Positions 1 through 11,467 of a stretch of 64,000 bases of DNA are shown here, in pieces. Within the stretch, counting starts at the first letter, position 1. Every line of letters begins with the position of its first letter. The translations under genes and the position numbers were made by a program. Under the pieces are notes generated by a model. The model saw nothing but the letters and a program-made list of their open reading frames with translations, was not told the origin of the DNA and did not search any database. The DNA is from Paraphysoderma sedebokerense (lineage: Eukaryota; Blastocladiomycota; Physodermatomycetes; Physodermatales; Physodermataceae), in contig JAHLJZ010000098.1 of NCBI GenBank assembly GCA_025602915.1, forward strand, positions 23,290 through 87,289, in the 5' to 3' direction.

Positions 1-1
1 G

Positions 2-3000
2 AAAACAACTAGTATTCACATTGGAGACTCTTCCAGACGAAGTTCCCTTGCGCCACTTGCATTTTTAGGTGGTTCGGGATACATAAATCACTCGGATTCA
101 TCATTATTTGGACGGAAATCAATAAAATGTTTCTGTTTGGTCTCGCGGAGGCCGTTATTCGATACTTTAAGGAAGTGTCTGGCGGAGTTTTACATGTTGT
201 CCAGAAAGGAAAAACAGCGAAGCTCCAATTCGGGTTCAAAGGAGGTCCTGGAAGATTTTATATGGAGCTTGCTACATGAGGTAATTTTAGTCTTACATTT
301 ATACTATCTACCAATCTCAGCCCGGATATTCTGCTCTATTCTTATGATCTGACGATGTCCACTGCCCGCATAGGTTATTCTACCTCCACCGAGTCATATC
401 AATATACGCGTACCATTGCTCACCTCAAACACTACCCTCGAAATCATGACATCCGATCTTTATTCTCCTATCCTTCCTCACCTTGACTATTCTATATACC
501 CTGTATTTCAAGCCCTCAGTCTAAACAATATCCTCAAAATCTTTTCCTCGCTGCTACTCGAGAAATCCGTACTGTTCTATTCCACTTCCCCGACATTGCT
601 GATCCGAGCAAGTCAAACATTCTTGACCTTGCTGATGCCTTTACAATGGGAAATGGTAAACGTTAAATTTCAGTTTACTCATATCTTCTCCCAATTAACT
701 CATCTATTTTATAGGTATACATTCCTGTAGTTCCCGAACAATTAAAAGAAATGATCGAAGCCCCAACGGTATATGTTATGGGCGGCGACTCTTCTTGGGT
801 CAATTCATGTATTGATAGGCTAAAAGATAGGCAAGACAGCTCCAATTCAGTACTTTTAGTTGATCTCGACAATGATGAAATTCGGGGGTACTCCGACAAG
901 AAGTATCCAACTTTACCGGGGATTTCAGGTTTAAACAGAAGGCTGAAGCATGCATTACACCCAAATCTTGCCTCAATTGATAAAGACGTTTTGGTGCATG
1001 TTCATACCGAAGGAATGAAGACAGATGATGTAGAGAAGAAAATTCGCCATCTTTTTCTTCAGTGGTTCGCTGAAGTTTTTGGTGATCTGAGATCCCACTT
1101 CGACGCTCTCGGTGAATTTGACAACAATTCTTGGTTGTCAGCTGCCGGTCATTCGGATAAACCGTTCTTAAAGGTATTTGTCAATCAATAAAAATTTAAA
1201 TTGTCGGATATTAACAATCCTTTCTCTCCGCAAACAGCAATTCTCCCAGTCCATCATGTTTCAACGATTTGTAAATAGTCGTAACCCTGTTGATCATGTT
1301 CGGCAAGACTATTTCGACTTGTTTGCCGAAAATCATTTAGGCGCCCCCAAATGGATCAAGAGCCGGCGTGCCAACGAAATGATTGAAGAAAAGCGAACTG
1401 TCATTCAGCGACACATCTTTGACAATGCCGATACCCAGCGCACATACAATTTTGAAATCAATTTATCAAGTTACACCTCCGGTTTAGATTCAGAGTTAGA
1501 AAAGCCTCGAGACAAAACTTTGAAACCGCCTCCTGTGCTACCATCATCAAATCGCCGGCTAGAGTCATGTAAATGGGAACCGCGGCGGTTGGAACAGAAA
1601 AAACAGACAATAACTCATCCATACCAGTACCTACTGAACTCTCTGGATACCGCGATTTCCGAGAATGAATCTAATTTGAATCTGATTCCGCTTGTCTGGA
1701 TGAGAGCTAGAGTCCGTGAGTTTGCAAGTTACGATGGGTGTGAAATATTCAAGGACTATTTAATGGTTTACATATCTTCCGGGTCGCAATCAGTTCACGC
1801 TATCCTCAAAAAGTTAATCGTGACATTAGCAAAGGACACAAAAGAGAAGCTACTGCGAGAAGTAGAGGACTTGCCTAAAGATTTGAGGCATCAGTTACTC
1901 GAATGTTTAGAAAAGGAGACTACAGTTTTCGTATCAACAGAAGAACTCAACAAACCACGGGCCAGTGATGAAACTATCTCGAGTGGATCCAATGACGAAA
2001 ACGATGATACAGCAGAAGCGGAGGAGGAGGAAGAAGATAGTCGATTCGATTGTCAGACAATTATCGATATTGAAGAAAGCGTACATAAACCAAAACGACC
2101 GAAATTCTTTTCGCAGCCTGCTAACCGTACTGTATTAAATGACGGAGAAATCCTAACAGAGTTTAATATCGATGATCCTATCGGTTTATCACAAGAATTG
2201 TTAATGATGATGGTAAGTCTATCCTCCACATCCACTGCATCATTCTCTTCCTCTTTGATTGATTTCCACAATTTATTATCACTCATAGACGGCGATATAT
2301 CGAAGCGTGGCAATTGTCGAAATGGAACAGGCGGGAACAGAATCAGAATCTTGTGTTGGGTTTACAATCTCCAATTCTGTTTTATTGCAAGAAATGAAAG
2401 AAAGCAGTTTATACGATGACTTTAAACATTCTGTCACTTTACTCCGGCAAGTGAATATAGACGGATTAAATACCGATGAAAGATTATGCTTTTTCCTGAA
2501 TGTGAGAAATTTGTTGATGTATGTTTGATTTTGGAATTTTATTGTTTTAAATCAACAGTATAGGAGTGTACTGATTATTGACCGCTTTGTCGACGGATTT
2601 GCGATATTAGCATGCACAGTTGCATAGAACATGAACCCCCTTCGTCATTATATCAGCGGTTAACGTATACCGGTCCTTCATATAATATCGGAGGGGAATA
2701 CTACTCCACAAATGAAATAACAAGCGGTACGTCATTGTGATTCGTCTCCTCCAGCTCTGCTCTCCTTTATTGGTGGTCTTACGTTTCCACTCTCATCAGG
2801 TATCCTTCGCGCCACCCTCTCCATCCCTAGTATCCTCGGCATCAATGTTCTCCCTTTTGCAAATTTCAACCCCCGCGACCGACGCTACAAATACCGAATT
2901 GACAGTGAACATCCCATCCTCAATTTCGTTTTACCCGACGGCACGAAAACTAGTCCGAGAATTGTAGTATACCATTTACACAAGTTGCACGATCAACTCA

Positions 3001-3359
3001 AAAAGGAGGCAATACAGTATATCGATACCGAATTTGAGTATATCCCTAAAAAGAAGAGAGTCATGATGCCTCAGTATTTTAGTTGGTTTGTTTACCTTGT
3101 TCTTTTCTTTTTATTTTCTCCGCGAAAAATGCTGATTGGGGATTTTGGTAATAGGTATTACAAAGATTTCGGGTATTACCCGTCCGACGTACTTTTATGG
3201 ATTTTCCAAAATCTTCCGGATTGTAAGTTATCGAATTTAATGGTTTCCCAGGATTTGATTAAACAAGATACAAAAAATTCAATCATTAGAGTTAGCAGAA
3301 AGTTGAGCGTGAAATATATAAATTGTCCAGTCGAGTTTGGATTTAAACTTGCGGTTTGA
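2..3359 (+). CDS. DENN domain + DUF547 protein (5' end outside window)
   Basis: Eight exons are visible: <2..280, 374..655, 715..1173, 1238..2212, 2289..2518, 2611..2726, 2800..3085, 3155..3359. All join in frame and end at TGA. The first three exons carry DENN hallmarks: CLVSRRPLFDTL (end of uDENN), then LLLEKSVLFYS and VYIPVVPEQLKEMIEAP (cDENN core). Exon 4 starts with the dDENN-type stretch and continues into an acidic, low-complexity linker. Exons 5-8 encode a DUF547 domain: LCFFLNVRNLL, the CIEHEPPSSLY and YNIGGEYYS segments, then a helical end. DENN proteins are usually guanine-nucleotide exchange factors for Rab GTPases; DUF547 has no agreed function. The pairing on one polypeptide suggests a membrane-trafficking regulator, but that role is inferred. 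The N-terminus and promoter lie upstream of the window. Confidence 0.85.
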
Positions 3360-3922
3360 ACAATTTAAAAATAATAAACTTGTAGAAAACTTGTCTACTG
3401 AATTTTAATAAAGTCAATCAATCATTGACTACTACTTAACAATTCAAGACCGATTGAAAGTCTTTAACGTGGCGTAGTATTTAAACGACATCATTTTTAT
3501 TGTCATTGGTATACTTTTATTTTTTCCTTCCAGGAAAAACAAAACATGAATGAACCCACGAATATACAAAACTTGTTCAAAACTGAAGCCGTTTTTCAAG
3601 AAACACCAACACACAACACCATATTTTGCATATATTACATGCTACATTGCACCACACAAAGAAAACATACACAGAGCAGTACCGCCCAAAAATACAAAAG
3701 ACAAAAAAAAAACTAGCAAATAAGAGTCAATCATGTCGAATATAAACGGTTTTTTTCTTTAGAAAGGGTTCACAAATGGTAAATGGATTAACGGTTTATA
3801 ATGGGTTTATTTAGACTGTTTTGCGAGGAGGTGACCATTTTGGATATACTTTGCACGAGACATTTTCAAACGGAAGAAGAAATTGAGTTGAGATTTTCAG
3901 ATATACTTTGGGGTTAAAAAAG
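3360..3922. other. Convergent intergenic region / 3' UTRs
   Basis: This stretch separates two converging genes. It is A/T-rich with a run of nine A near 3703 and no convincing reading frame. It probably holds the 3' UTRs and poly(A) signals of both neighbours. Confidence 0.5.
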
Positions 3923-5780
3923 TCAGGGAAACGTGTGATCGATTAGTTGCCAATCTCGGAGGGGTATCGAAAATGTATGATTATCATTTCTGGGGAGTGA
4001 TTGAGAATGAGGTTGGGGTTGAGGTTGACATTGGGGTTGCTGCTGCTGCGGTTGTTGTCGTTCTTGGTGGTGGTTGTTTGTCATTACAGTCGAAATATTG
4101 GTCAAACCGAGATGAACATTTTTATTAGCCTGGTTCGTGGGGTCATTGACTCTGCAGTTCGGATCGTGTCCGTTACCGAGATGAACATATTTATTTGTTT
4201 TGAAGTTCGGGTCATGCCCGTTACCGAGATGGACATATTGATTTGTTTTGAAGTTCGGATCGTGTCCGTTGCCGGTACTCATTAGATGGTTGGACTGTGC
4301 TGGCAAGGAATCTGAACCGTGGTGGGGAACAGGGACAGATACGGGCATGGGTACGGGTTTATCGATTTGCGGAGTATACGATGATCTCAAGGGTAACGGT
4401 AAGGAAATGGGGATAGAGATAGACGTCGGGTAGTTACCGAGGCAGGTAGGGAGGTCGTTATATACAGATGAATTGAAGGGGACGGTTTCAAAGAACACTT
4501 CGCCGGTGGAGGTGTTGACGATGGGGTCAGGGAAGGTGGTGATAGGGGAATGGAGGGAGGAAGAGGCGGTCGTAGGGGGCGGCGAAGGAAGAGGGAAGGG
4601 GAAAAGGGAGTCTAGTTGGCTCAGGAGGTTGAGGTTGCTGATGTCGAATTCGAAATCGAGGGTCTGCGGCGGTGGCGAAGTGAGGGTAGAGGTGTCTGAG
4701 GATAGCGGTGAGGGTTGGAAGGTCGAGAGGGAGAATGAGGAGGAGAAGGGACTGGTGGAGGAGACGGTGGACGGAGCTTGTTCTGCTGGAAGAATAGGGA
4801 AATTGGAAGATGGCAATGAATGGAGGTCTCTCATATCGACGGACATAGACGCGGGAGCGTTGTAGTTCTGAGGAGGGAATGTCGCGCTGAGGGAGTTTCC
4901 TGTTTTCTGCTCGTTTGCATGCGACGGCAGGGACGGTTCCTTGAATGTGGAATTGAGACACTCGGTATGCTTACGATCTGATCCGTACACCTGGCACGTG
5001 GTAGACTTCATCCTGTCAGCTGGTGTCGGGTCCGAGGATGGAATCGATAAATGATGATCAGGAAGGGAAGAGGAATGGTCAAACGACGACAACGGTGTTT
5101 GCATCGGGGTTGGCAGATGTTGGATGCTCGAGTGTGGGTACGAGGGTGCGTAACTGCCGGTAGCGTGTGGATGCAAAGAGGATTCAAAGGGTCTCGTCGT
5201 TGGGTACGATTCCTGGACTTCTGTTCCAACTTCTGGAGTTGGTTTTGTCGGCTCGCAGGATGGATTGACATGGATCCTGTTGTCCATATCATTGCGAGAC
5301 TTGCCGGGACTGGTTTTAGAGAGGCAATCTTTTTTGGCTTTCGAACGGCGATTCTGAAACCACACCTGTTGTTTAGAGTTGGAATTTCATATAACGAGTT
5401 TTTCCATCACGATCAGCCAAATATCCAAAGCAGAATAAAGAATGAGTATATGATTATTTGCGACGATGGTGCGACTTGGCCAACTTACACGAATCTGCTT
5501 CACTGAGGCCCCCACTTCGGCAGCCAGTTGCTCCAACTCGAAATGAGACGGGTGAACTGATTTGGAATGAAAATGAGACTCCAACACATATCTCTGTCTC
5601 GGATCCTAGAGGGCCGTCACACCATTGACGACAAGCACAGAGTAGAGAGGGGTCAGCGAGGACAGTCAACACCTGAGCCGAGATGGGTTACATGAAATTA
5701 AGGATACGTACGAAGCTGAAGCGAGATCTCCCCACTTGCGACTGGCCGGCGGAGTCTGAGGAGGGACGGGAGTAGACCAT
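3923..5780 (-). CDS. Homeobox transcription factor
   Basis: The minus-strand model has three exons: 5712..5780, 5489..5605 and 3923..5365. They join in phase 0 to give about 542 aa. The homeodomain sits at roughly residues 18-73 across all three exons: RSRFSF, then QRYVLESHF (helix 1), FELEQLAAEVG (helix 2), and KQIRVWFQNRRSKAKK (recognition helix, with the diagnostic W, F, N and R). The loop between helices 1 and 2 looks one residue longer than the usual 60-residue domain. It is not a three-residue TALE insertion. The rest is a long Ser/Pro-rich, probably disordered region with a 16-aa tandem repeat and a Gln-rich stretch near the C-terminus, typical of activation regions. The first exon is short and its start is a prediction; the other two are secure. 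Two CACGTG palindromes lie upstream. Confidence 0.88.
4130..4277 (-). repeat. 48-bp coding tandem repeat (about three units)
   Basis: The homeobox protein carries three successive copies of a 16-residue unit, GNGHDPNFKTNKYVHL, the last one degenerate. The copies are offset by exactly 48 bp (repeated DNA word starting at 4171 and 4219). They lie in the disordered C-terminal half and preserve the frame. Confidence 0.85.
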
Positions 5781-5967
5781 CAAACAGACAAAAAAGCGGT
5801 TTTTGGTTGCGGAGAGAGTGCTGTATCTTGTGTCGGGATGCTGACGTCGGTCGCTATAACTCCTCGCACGATATTCTATACGTCAATGATTTATATCTTT
5901 AGCGTAAGGAATCGTGCGGCCGTCCAGGGCGGGCTGGAAAAGTCGACGGAAAAGTGGAAGGGGGAGA

Positions 5968-5975
5968 CCACGTGG
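5968..5975. promoter_or_regulatory. E-box palindrome CCACGTGG
   Basis: This perfect palindrome contains the CACGTG core, a bHLH-type binding site. It lies about 190 bp upstream of the predicted homeobox start. Function is inferred from the motif only. Confidence 0.35.
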
Positions 5976-6020
5976 TGCGCCCCAAGGCCGGGATTGGGTT
6001 GACAGTTATCCGGTCACCCA

Positions 6021-6030
6021 GTCACGTGAC
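6021..6030. promoter_or_regulatory. E-box palindrome GTCACGTGAC
   Basis: A second perfect CACGTG palindrome, about 50 bp from the first, also lies upstream of the homeobox gene. The pair makes a bHLH-bound promoter plausible but unproven. Confidence 0.38.
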
Positions 6031-8346
6031 TTTCTGTGCCCCGTGTGCCAAGTGGCATGCCTCCAACTGAACCAGTGAACGAGTGAATCAGTGAACAAGG
6101 TTACCAGTGGGAAAAGGGAATTCTGTTCGCTCGGTAGTCGGTAACTCACCCTTGCATCGAAACCCGAGACAATGTCACAAATCCACTCTCAGATGCGTCC
6201 ATTGGAAGTTCCCTCTGAATAAATGCCTGTGAATACACTGTTCTCTCGACCCATCCGCCCTAAACTCACAACTCTGTCCCGGTGTCCCCTAATAGTTGAT
6301 TCTGCTTTTTTTTCAGTGAATTCTTTACAAAAAGTGTGAGATGTCACTTGACGTTGTTTGAAACGCCAACAACATCAACAGAATTATCCATCATGTCTTC
6401 CACATATTCGAGAGCAGAATCGAATTATCGATCCCTGAGAGAAATTCTGTGATATTGCAAATTTCTCATGATGGTGTGCTTTCCGACTTTCCGAATGATA
6501 TGCGTCCTGGTCCCCTGGACAAGAATTACTCACTGATTGTAATTCTTATCGTGAAAGCTTGATTCGTGCGGTAAATAATCATCGTTTCCGATCTTCTCCA
6601 AAAAACTCCATGAAAAGACACTCCTCCCATTCCTCATCTTGCAACATCCTCGATCTCTACCTCCAGTTTTAATTTGTTCCCACGTCAATTCATCTCCAGA
6701 GTACATGACGTTTTAATTTTCTTGCCACCGAATCGGGTATCGACCTGTATCGACCGATGATGGCCCAACTCATCTGGTCAGACAGGTCAAGAGTGAAGAC
6801 ATAGATGACTCAACTTGACTAGCAATAACTTTTTTGCAGTTTTTTTGCCCATTTCTCTAAAAGTGACGTAAATTCAATTGTTTGTGTTTTTCTTGTACGC
6901 GACATTTGCCAAACATGCATGAAACTCAACACCTGACTTGTGCCGCATCCAAACATGCATTTTTATTTGCCAACCAGTTGATCAAGGTTGGTCAGTGGTT
7001 GGATACAATGCAGAAAAGACCAAATCAGTTCATAATTCAAGTGAAATCAGTTGTTCGTAAACCCCAAAGTCTTCCGCGAAAGACTAACTTCCATAGCGCA
7101 ACAGCATCATAGAAAGTGCAGTCATTGCCAATGTCATGCATGATTATTCATGATCACATCCTATGCCCGTTCCCTGGTCTATCCCTGCCCCAAGAACCAT
7201 TCGTGATTCGGCACTGATTCGTCCCTCCAAATCGAGCTGAAATTCAAGTGATTACTGAATTCTTAATACACATGAAACGCCAAACGGTGATGAAACAGAA
7301 TTTCCGAATCAATGAAGAATGTATATGACGCTAGTACTTCGAAGTCCCGACCCAAACTCTTCTCGGATTCTCGACCCTCTGGAATTTTCTTCACGCCTAA
7401 GCCCTAGGGGTGACTGATCACTGAAATTCTGTACCGTTTTCCGGCGCTACTGAAAACTTTCTTTATCAAAGGAATCAGCGCACAAATCACAGAACTGTCA
7501 TGTCCTATAGTCAGTCGTCTCCCAGCTGGCTCGGGTTTGAGCTTGATAGGCTTGAACACTGTATGAACTTTGTGAATTAGTAATTAGTAACTACTCTCTA
7601 TATATATACGAAGAATCCTAATTTGTATGAACAAGAATAAACAACCCATCTATACATTAACCCCCACGAAACACCGCCGGACCGCGTCACTTCATTTCTC
7701 TACAATCCGTACATTTACTACAATACCGAGTCGAGGAATCATGAGGAAGGAACATGATCTGTATAACTATTTGTAAACTGAAAAACCGGACTAATAAATT
7801 CGTAGCTTTTCATGAATCTGGGACTCTGGTATAGCTGTTTCACTGTAATTCTTTCGCAATCGGTGGTAATACGATGTTACTTGAACTTACGCAGCAAATA
7901 CATAACTAAAATGTAAGCGACGCTAAATGTAGAGTCGGTGTTTTATATTTTTCGATCTTCTGAGTTCACAGACTGAGTGCTGGCATTTATGAAAATTAAT
8001 GGTTAACTTAAAGATGCTAAATCAGAACTGGATCAGAATGTCTTTAAACAATGTAATTTCATTGCAGGATGAGATGACAGACGACGGATGTAGAGATTAT
8101 AGGAATCGTTAGTCAGGCATCCGAAAGATATAGCTGTAAATTGCATAACTGTTTTAATCAAAATGTAAATCTATATAGAAAATGTTAATTGGCGAATGAG
8201 TCGGATTGTAGATTTGTAGTCTGACCAGGTCTGACCAGGCCACCAGGGACTCGGAGTCTGAGCGGGACGAAATTAATTTCTCTCCCAGAGTCACTCTAAA
8301 GGGCCTCCGACTCAGACTCACCTCCAAAACCCACCACCATTTCACA

Positions 8347-8922
8347 ATGGCCTCGCCTCCTTCCCGAATCCCAATCCCGCCGAAATTCTTGAATTCCAAT
8401 CAGGATGAAAACATCCAGGGAACGTTAATCTATGAAGTCAATCTGAGTGTGCCCAAGGTTTATCCATCCCGTCAACGGTCAATCCGATATCGCTGTACTA
8501 TCCTAAGACTCTTTTATCTATCCCACTTCAATACTTTAGGCAACGACACCGTCTTATCTTACGTTTCTTCTTCCTTTTGTAAAACAGCAAGTGCACTCTA
8601 TTCCTGGATTCCTAAACGCAGAAGTATTCTCCACGTCTAAGCCGCAGGGTTTACACTGGTTAAGCGAAGAAGGAGACGCAAAGGTATATAAGAGTGAAAC
8701 ATCGTAGCAATCGTCATATTTAGTTTTTCTAATTGATTTAAACGATACATTAACGTTTTTTATTCACGAAATTAGAATTACTTTTGTGTTCAGTACCATA
8801 TCGACAATGAATCATCGTTGAATGACTACGTTAATAAACATCAAGAGAGAGTCGCTACTGAACGATTAGAAGAGTACAAGTATATTGTTATATCCCGAAG
8901 GATAATGCGGAAGTTAGGATAG
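8347..8922 (+). CDS. DUF4286-like small protein (dimeric alpha-beta barrel type)
   Basis: Three exons (8347..8457, 8540..8683, 8794..8922) all join in phase 0 to encode 127 aa. The order of conserved pieces matches the DUF4286 family, related in fold to antibiotic-biosynthesis monooxygenase domains: LIYEVNLSV (strand 1), FLLPFVKQQVHSIPGFLNAE (helix plus the GF motif), YHIDNESSLNDYVNKH (strand and helix), and a final RR-containing tail. The family usually spans about 100 residues, so this is a full-length copy with a short N-terminal extension. The biochemical role of the family is not established. Introns are 82 and 110 bp. It is transcribed away from the homeobox gene. Confidence 0.72.
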
Positions 8923-9319
8923 CACTCATGCTTCAAGCAAACTTCTTATCGACGATTACGATTTCATTGTGATGTCCGTCTTCTCGCGATTTTGTACAGA
9001 ACTTGCAGCTGTAGACTGTTGGTGATGCCAAGTTTACCTTCACATTGACAATAGGATACCAGATTAAATTGCTGAATTCTGTTTAGTACATTTATTATTA
9101 TGTGTATATACAACAATTATACAAGGAACTCTAGTCTATGTGACTTGTTTTCCCGACGAAATATGTTTAATAAATTACGTAAAAAGAGAACTCCAGCGGT
9201 CCAGTCGAGATCCTGTCGACGTACTGGAATCCAACTACTAGGTATTGTGCTAGCGCAAGCACCTGTTGACTCGATACGTTGGATGTCCACCCAACGAATA
9301 ATCCGTTGCGCGGTCGTCA
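8923..9319. other. Convergent intergenic region with possible eroded repeat tail
   Basis: This lies between the DUF4286-like gene and the 3' end of 7-TM copy A. No gene is supported. The part just beyond the copy A stop (below 9320) aligns loosely with the start of the 66-bp tail repeat of copy B. Confidence 0.35.
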
Positions 9320-10649
9320 CTAATTACCATTAACGTTAGAAGTTGAGGACTTTCGCGGTTTGTCAATCTTAATGATAGTATGATCTCTGGATTGGGACTC
9401 ATTTAACGTTGAGGAAGTGTGATTAGTATTGATCGTGCCTTGTGACATGTTGGATCGATCAGTTTGACTAGAAGGAGGGGAGGATGATGATTGACTTCTA
9501 CTTCGTCGTCGTTGGGGTTTAGTGACTTCTGAAACAAATAGGTACGCGATAAGGCAGTGTATCGTAGAAATAGATCGGGCAATTGGTCCTCCATCTAAAT
9601 AGACATATCGATGTAATCAGTATAAACGGATCAGCGCTTCAGAAAGAAGTGAGGGAAAACTTACAAGCTACAGCTACCGATGGCGGAATGAAATATGTAA
9701 TCAACACTTTAAATACAGCCACAAAAACGATGGCCAAAGCGAAGCGATGGTTGCAAGTTAACAGTACGTACAACTTGCTTGATGGACCAAGTTGTCCTGT
9801 TGCACTGCTCGCTGATCGGTTGTGGGATGTGGGCAATGCCAAAACATTTCGAGCGGTTGAAAGAGAGACCACGTTACGGCTGCCTGATTGATTTCGAGAC
9901 CCAATTGTCAAGTGTGAAGTGAGTTTATATGCCGTAACAATATAAGTGTATATGTAGTATACGATTGTGGTAACATAAAAGGCGGTTCCGACTTCCATTC
10001 TATATGCGACGATACAGGTTCCGTCTTTCGTGCGAGAAACCGGGCTACAATACCGAAAATTGTAATAATTGAGTAAGTAATAATCTCCTTGCAACGAAAG
10101 AAATGGTTTTCTCTTACCTAATAGCTATAAACAAAGCATTTAACATGACCGCCAATGCAAACAGAAAGCCGCCAATCAGCAAAGGAGTCTTGTGCCATTT
10201 TCGCTTCCAGACAACATAGCATTCCAACCCTACAAGAGTCATGATGACGACATTACTCAATTCAGTCGCAACTACTCCAACATATTGCCTTGGTGGACAC
10301 GGTAAACCGGCTATACACAAAAAGCTCAGCTGTAAGTATAATGAGGAAAGCGGATGCATGCACGAACTTCTCAGCACTTACTCATGACAACGTATAGGGT
10401 TAGAATAACTTGACTAATAAATATGAGTGCGCCTTGCGCAACATTAAATTTCACTATTACATTCCCTGGCACTCGTAGACTCAACCGGACGGAGGCTGCG
10501 AAGATGCAAAGTGAAGTTAACAAAATGCAGCCTTGCCATATCGACACAACAGAGTCAGTTACTCGAGAAGACATATTGCTTGAGGTATTCGCAACCGATG
10601 GCGAATTATATAGGCCTTTTTTTACTCGAGTTTCATTAAGCTCCTTCAT
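9320..10649 (-). CDS. 7-TM receptor-like protein, copy A
   Basis: Four exons (10382..10649, 10118..10310, 9665..10044, 9320..9594) encode 371 aa. Hydrophobic segments in order: IWQGCILLTSLCIFAASVRL (TM1), the GALIFISQVILTLYVV stretch (TM2), two around the YVGVVATELSNVVIMTLVG and PLLIGGFLFALAVMLNALF pieces (TM3, TM4), one near VTTIVYYIYTYIVTAYKL (TM5), then after a long hydrophilic loop FALAIVFVAVFKVLITYF (TM6) and ARSISTIHCLIAYLFVSEV (TM7). This is GPCR-like topology, but I do not recognise a named family and no G-protein coupling motif is obvious. Exon lengths and phases match copy B 2 kb away, so the two arose by tandem duplication. The cytoplasmic tail is short and Ser-rich and stops where copy B starts its 22-aa repeats. 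Confidence 0.8.
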
Positions 10650-11467
10650 GGAAGATGTACATTACCATTGTGCGCTGATGATTACTTTGCGCCAGATGAC
10701 TTTATTGGCCAGCGCACAATAGCGGACACAAAGCTGGCAACGTCGTGGAGGCTTGATCGAATTCACTATACTTTTCAATTCCGAAAATAGAAGGCGGCAA
10801 TGAGATGCTTGCAGTGCAGCTTGTTAAGTTCCAATCGAGACAATCATTGAACTTTTATTCGAGTATGGATGCTTGATTGATGCCGGTGCAAAATTTGCTG
10901 GATGAATGTACGGAGATGCGCAAAGTATGCATTAAGCTGCGATGTTATTGTCTGTAAGCCTCGGAGGAATATGGATATGCGAGAGGTATTAAAAAAAACT
11001 CAAGAATTCATGATAATTTGGCCCAAGAACATAAATTGCAAACTTACATAATCAGTCAAATAACGGCTAATGACATGAACTGAAAGATAGGATAATTACT
11101 CAATTTCTTCAGTTACAATATGGCTATTAGATTATCTTGAGATTACCAGCAGTCCAAGGTCAATACATGTTAAGAATTTTCATTTGAGGTCAAGATTAAT
11201 GAAATCTTTGAATTAAGTCAAATCAAAGTATCGTAGATTCGAGCTGGATTCGGCAAAAAAAGTCATGAATTAATAAAGGATCTATGGGACCGGAAGGTTC
11301 AACCCCTTCCTCCATTTCTGTGTTTTATACTAATTGATTAACATTGCTGCAAAATTGTCCAATTAAATTATTAGCTTGTTCCAAGACCACATTTTTATTT
11401 ATATATGTACAGCAATTAACAAGCAGAAATTCTACTAATTTGATGACGTCGTATCATGTGCAATACG
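10650..11467. other. Intergenic region between 7-TM copies
   Basis: This AT-rich region presumably holds the promoter of copy A and the 3' UTR of copy B. No reading frame is convincing. A tRNA T-arm-like hairpin near 11295-11312 lacks a matching acceptor stem and was rejected as a tRNA. Confidence 0.4.

Larger units (their letters stand above)
5781..8346. other. 2.6-kb gene-poor region
   Basis: No ORF here looks like a protein, and no tRNA or other structured RNA was recognised. The left end carries the two E-boxes and a TGACGTC-like word near 5840, so part of it is probably the homeobox upstream region. A tiny degenerate repeat (units like CAGTGAAC) occurs around 6073-6096, and a short TA run near 7603-7612. 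Long regulatory DNA or an unrecognised ncRNA are both possible. Confidence 0.4.

Noticed and set aside
11281-11320. tRNA-like T-arm (GAAGG-TTCAACC-CCTTC)
   Set aside because: The hairpin is perfect, but no acceptor stem, D-arm or anticodon arm can be placed upstream.
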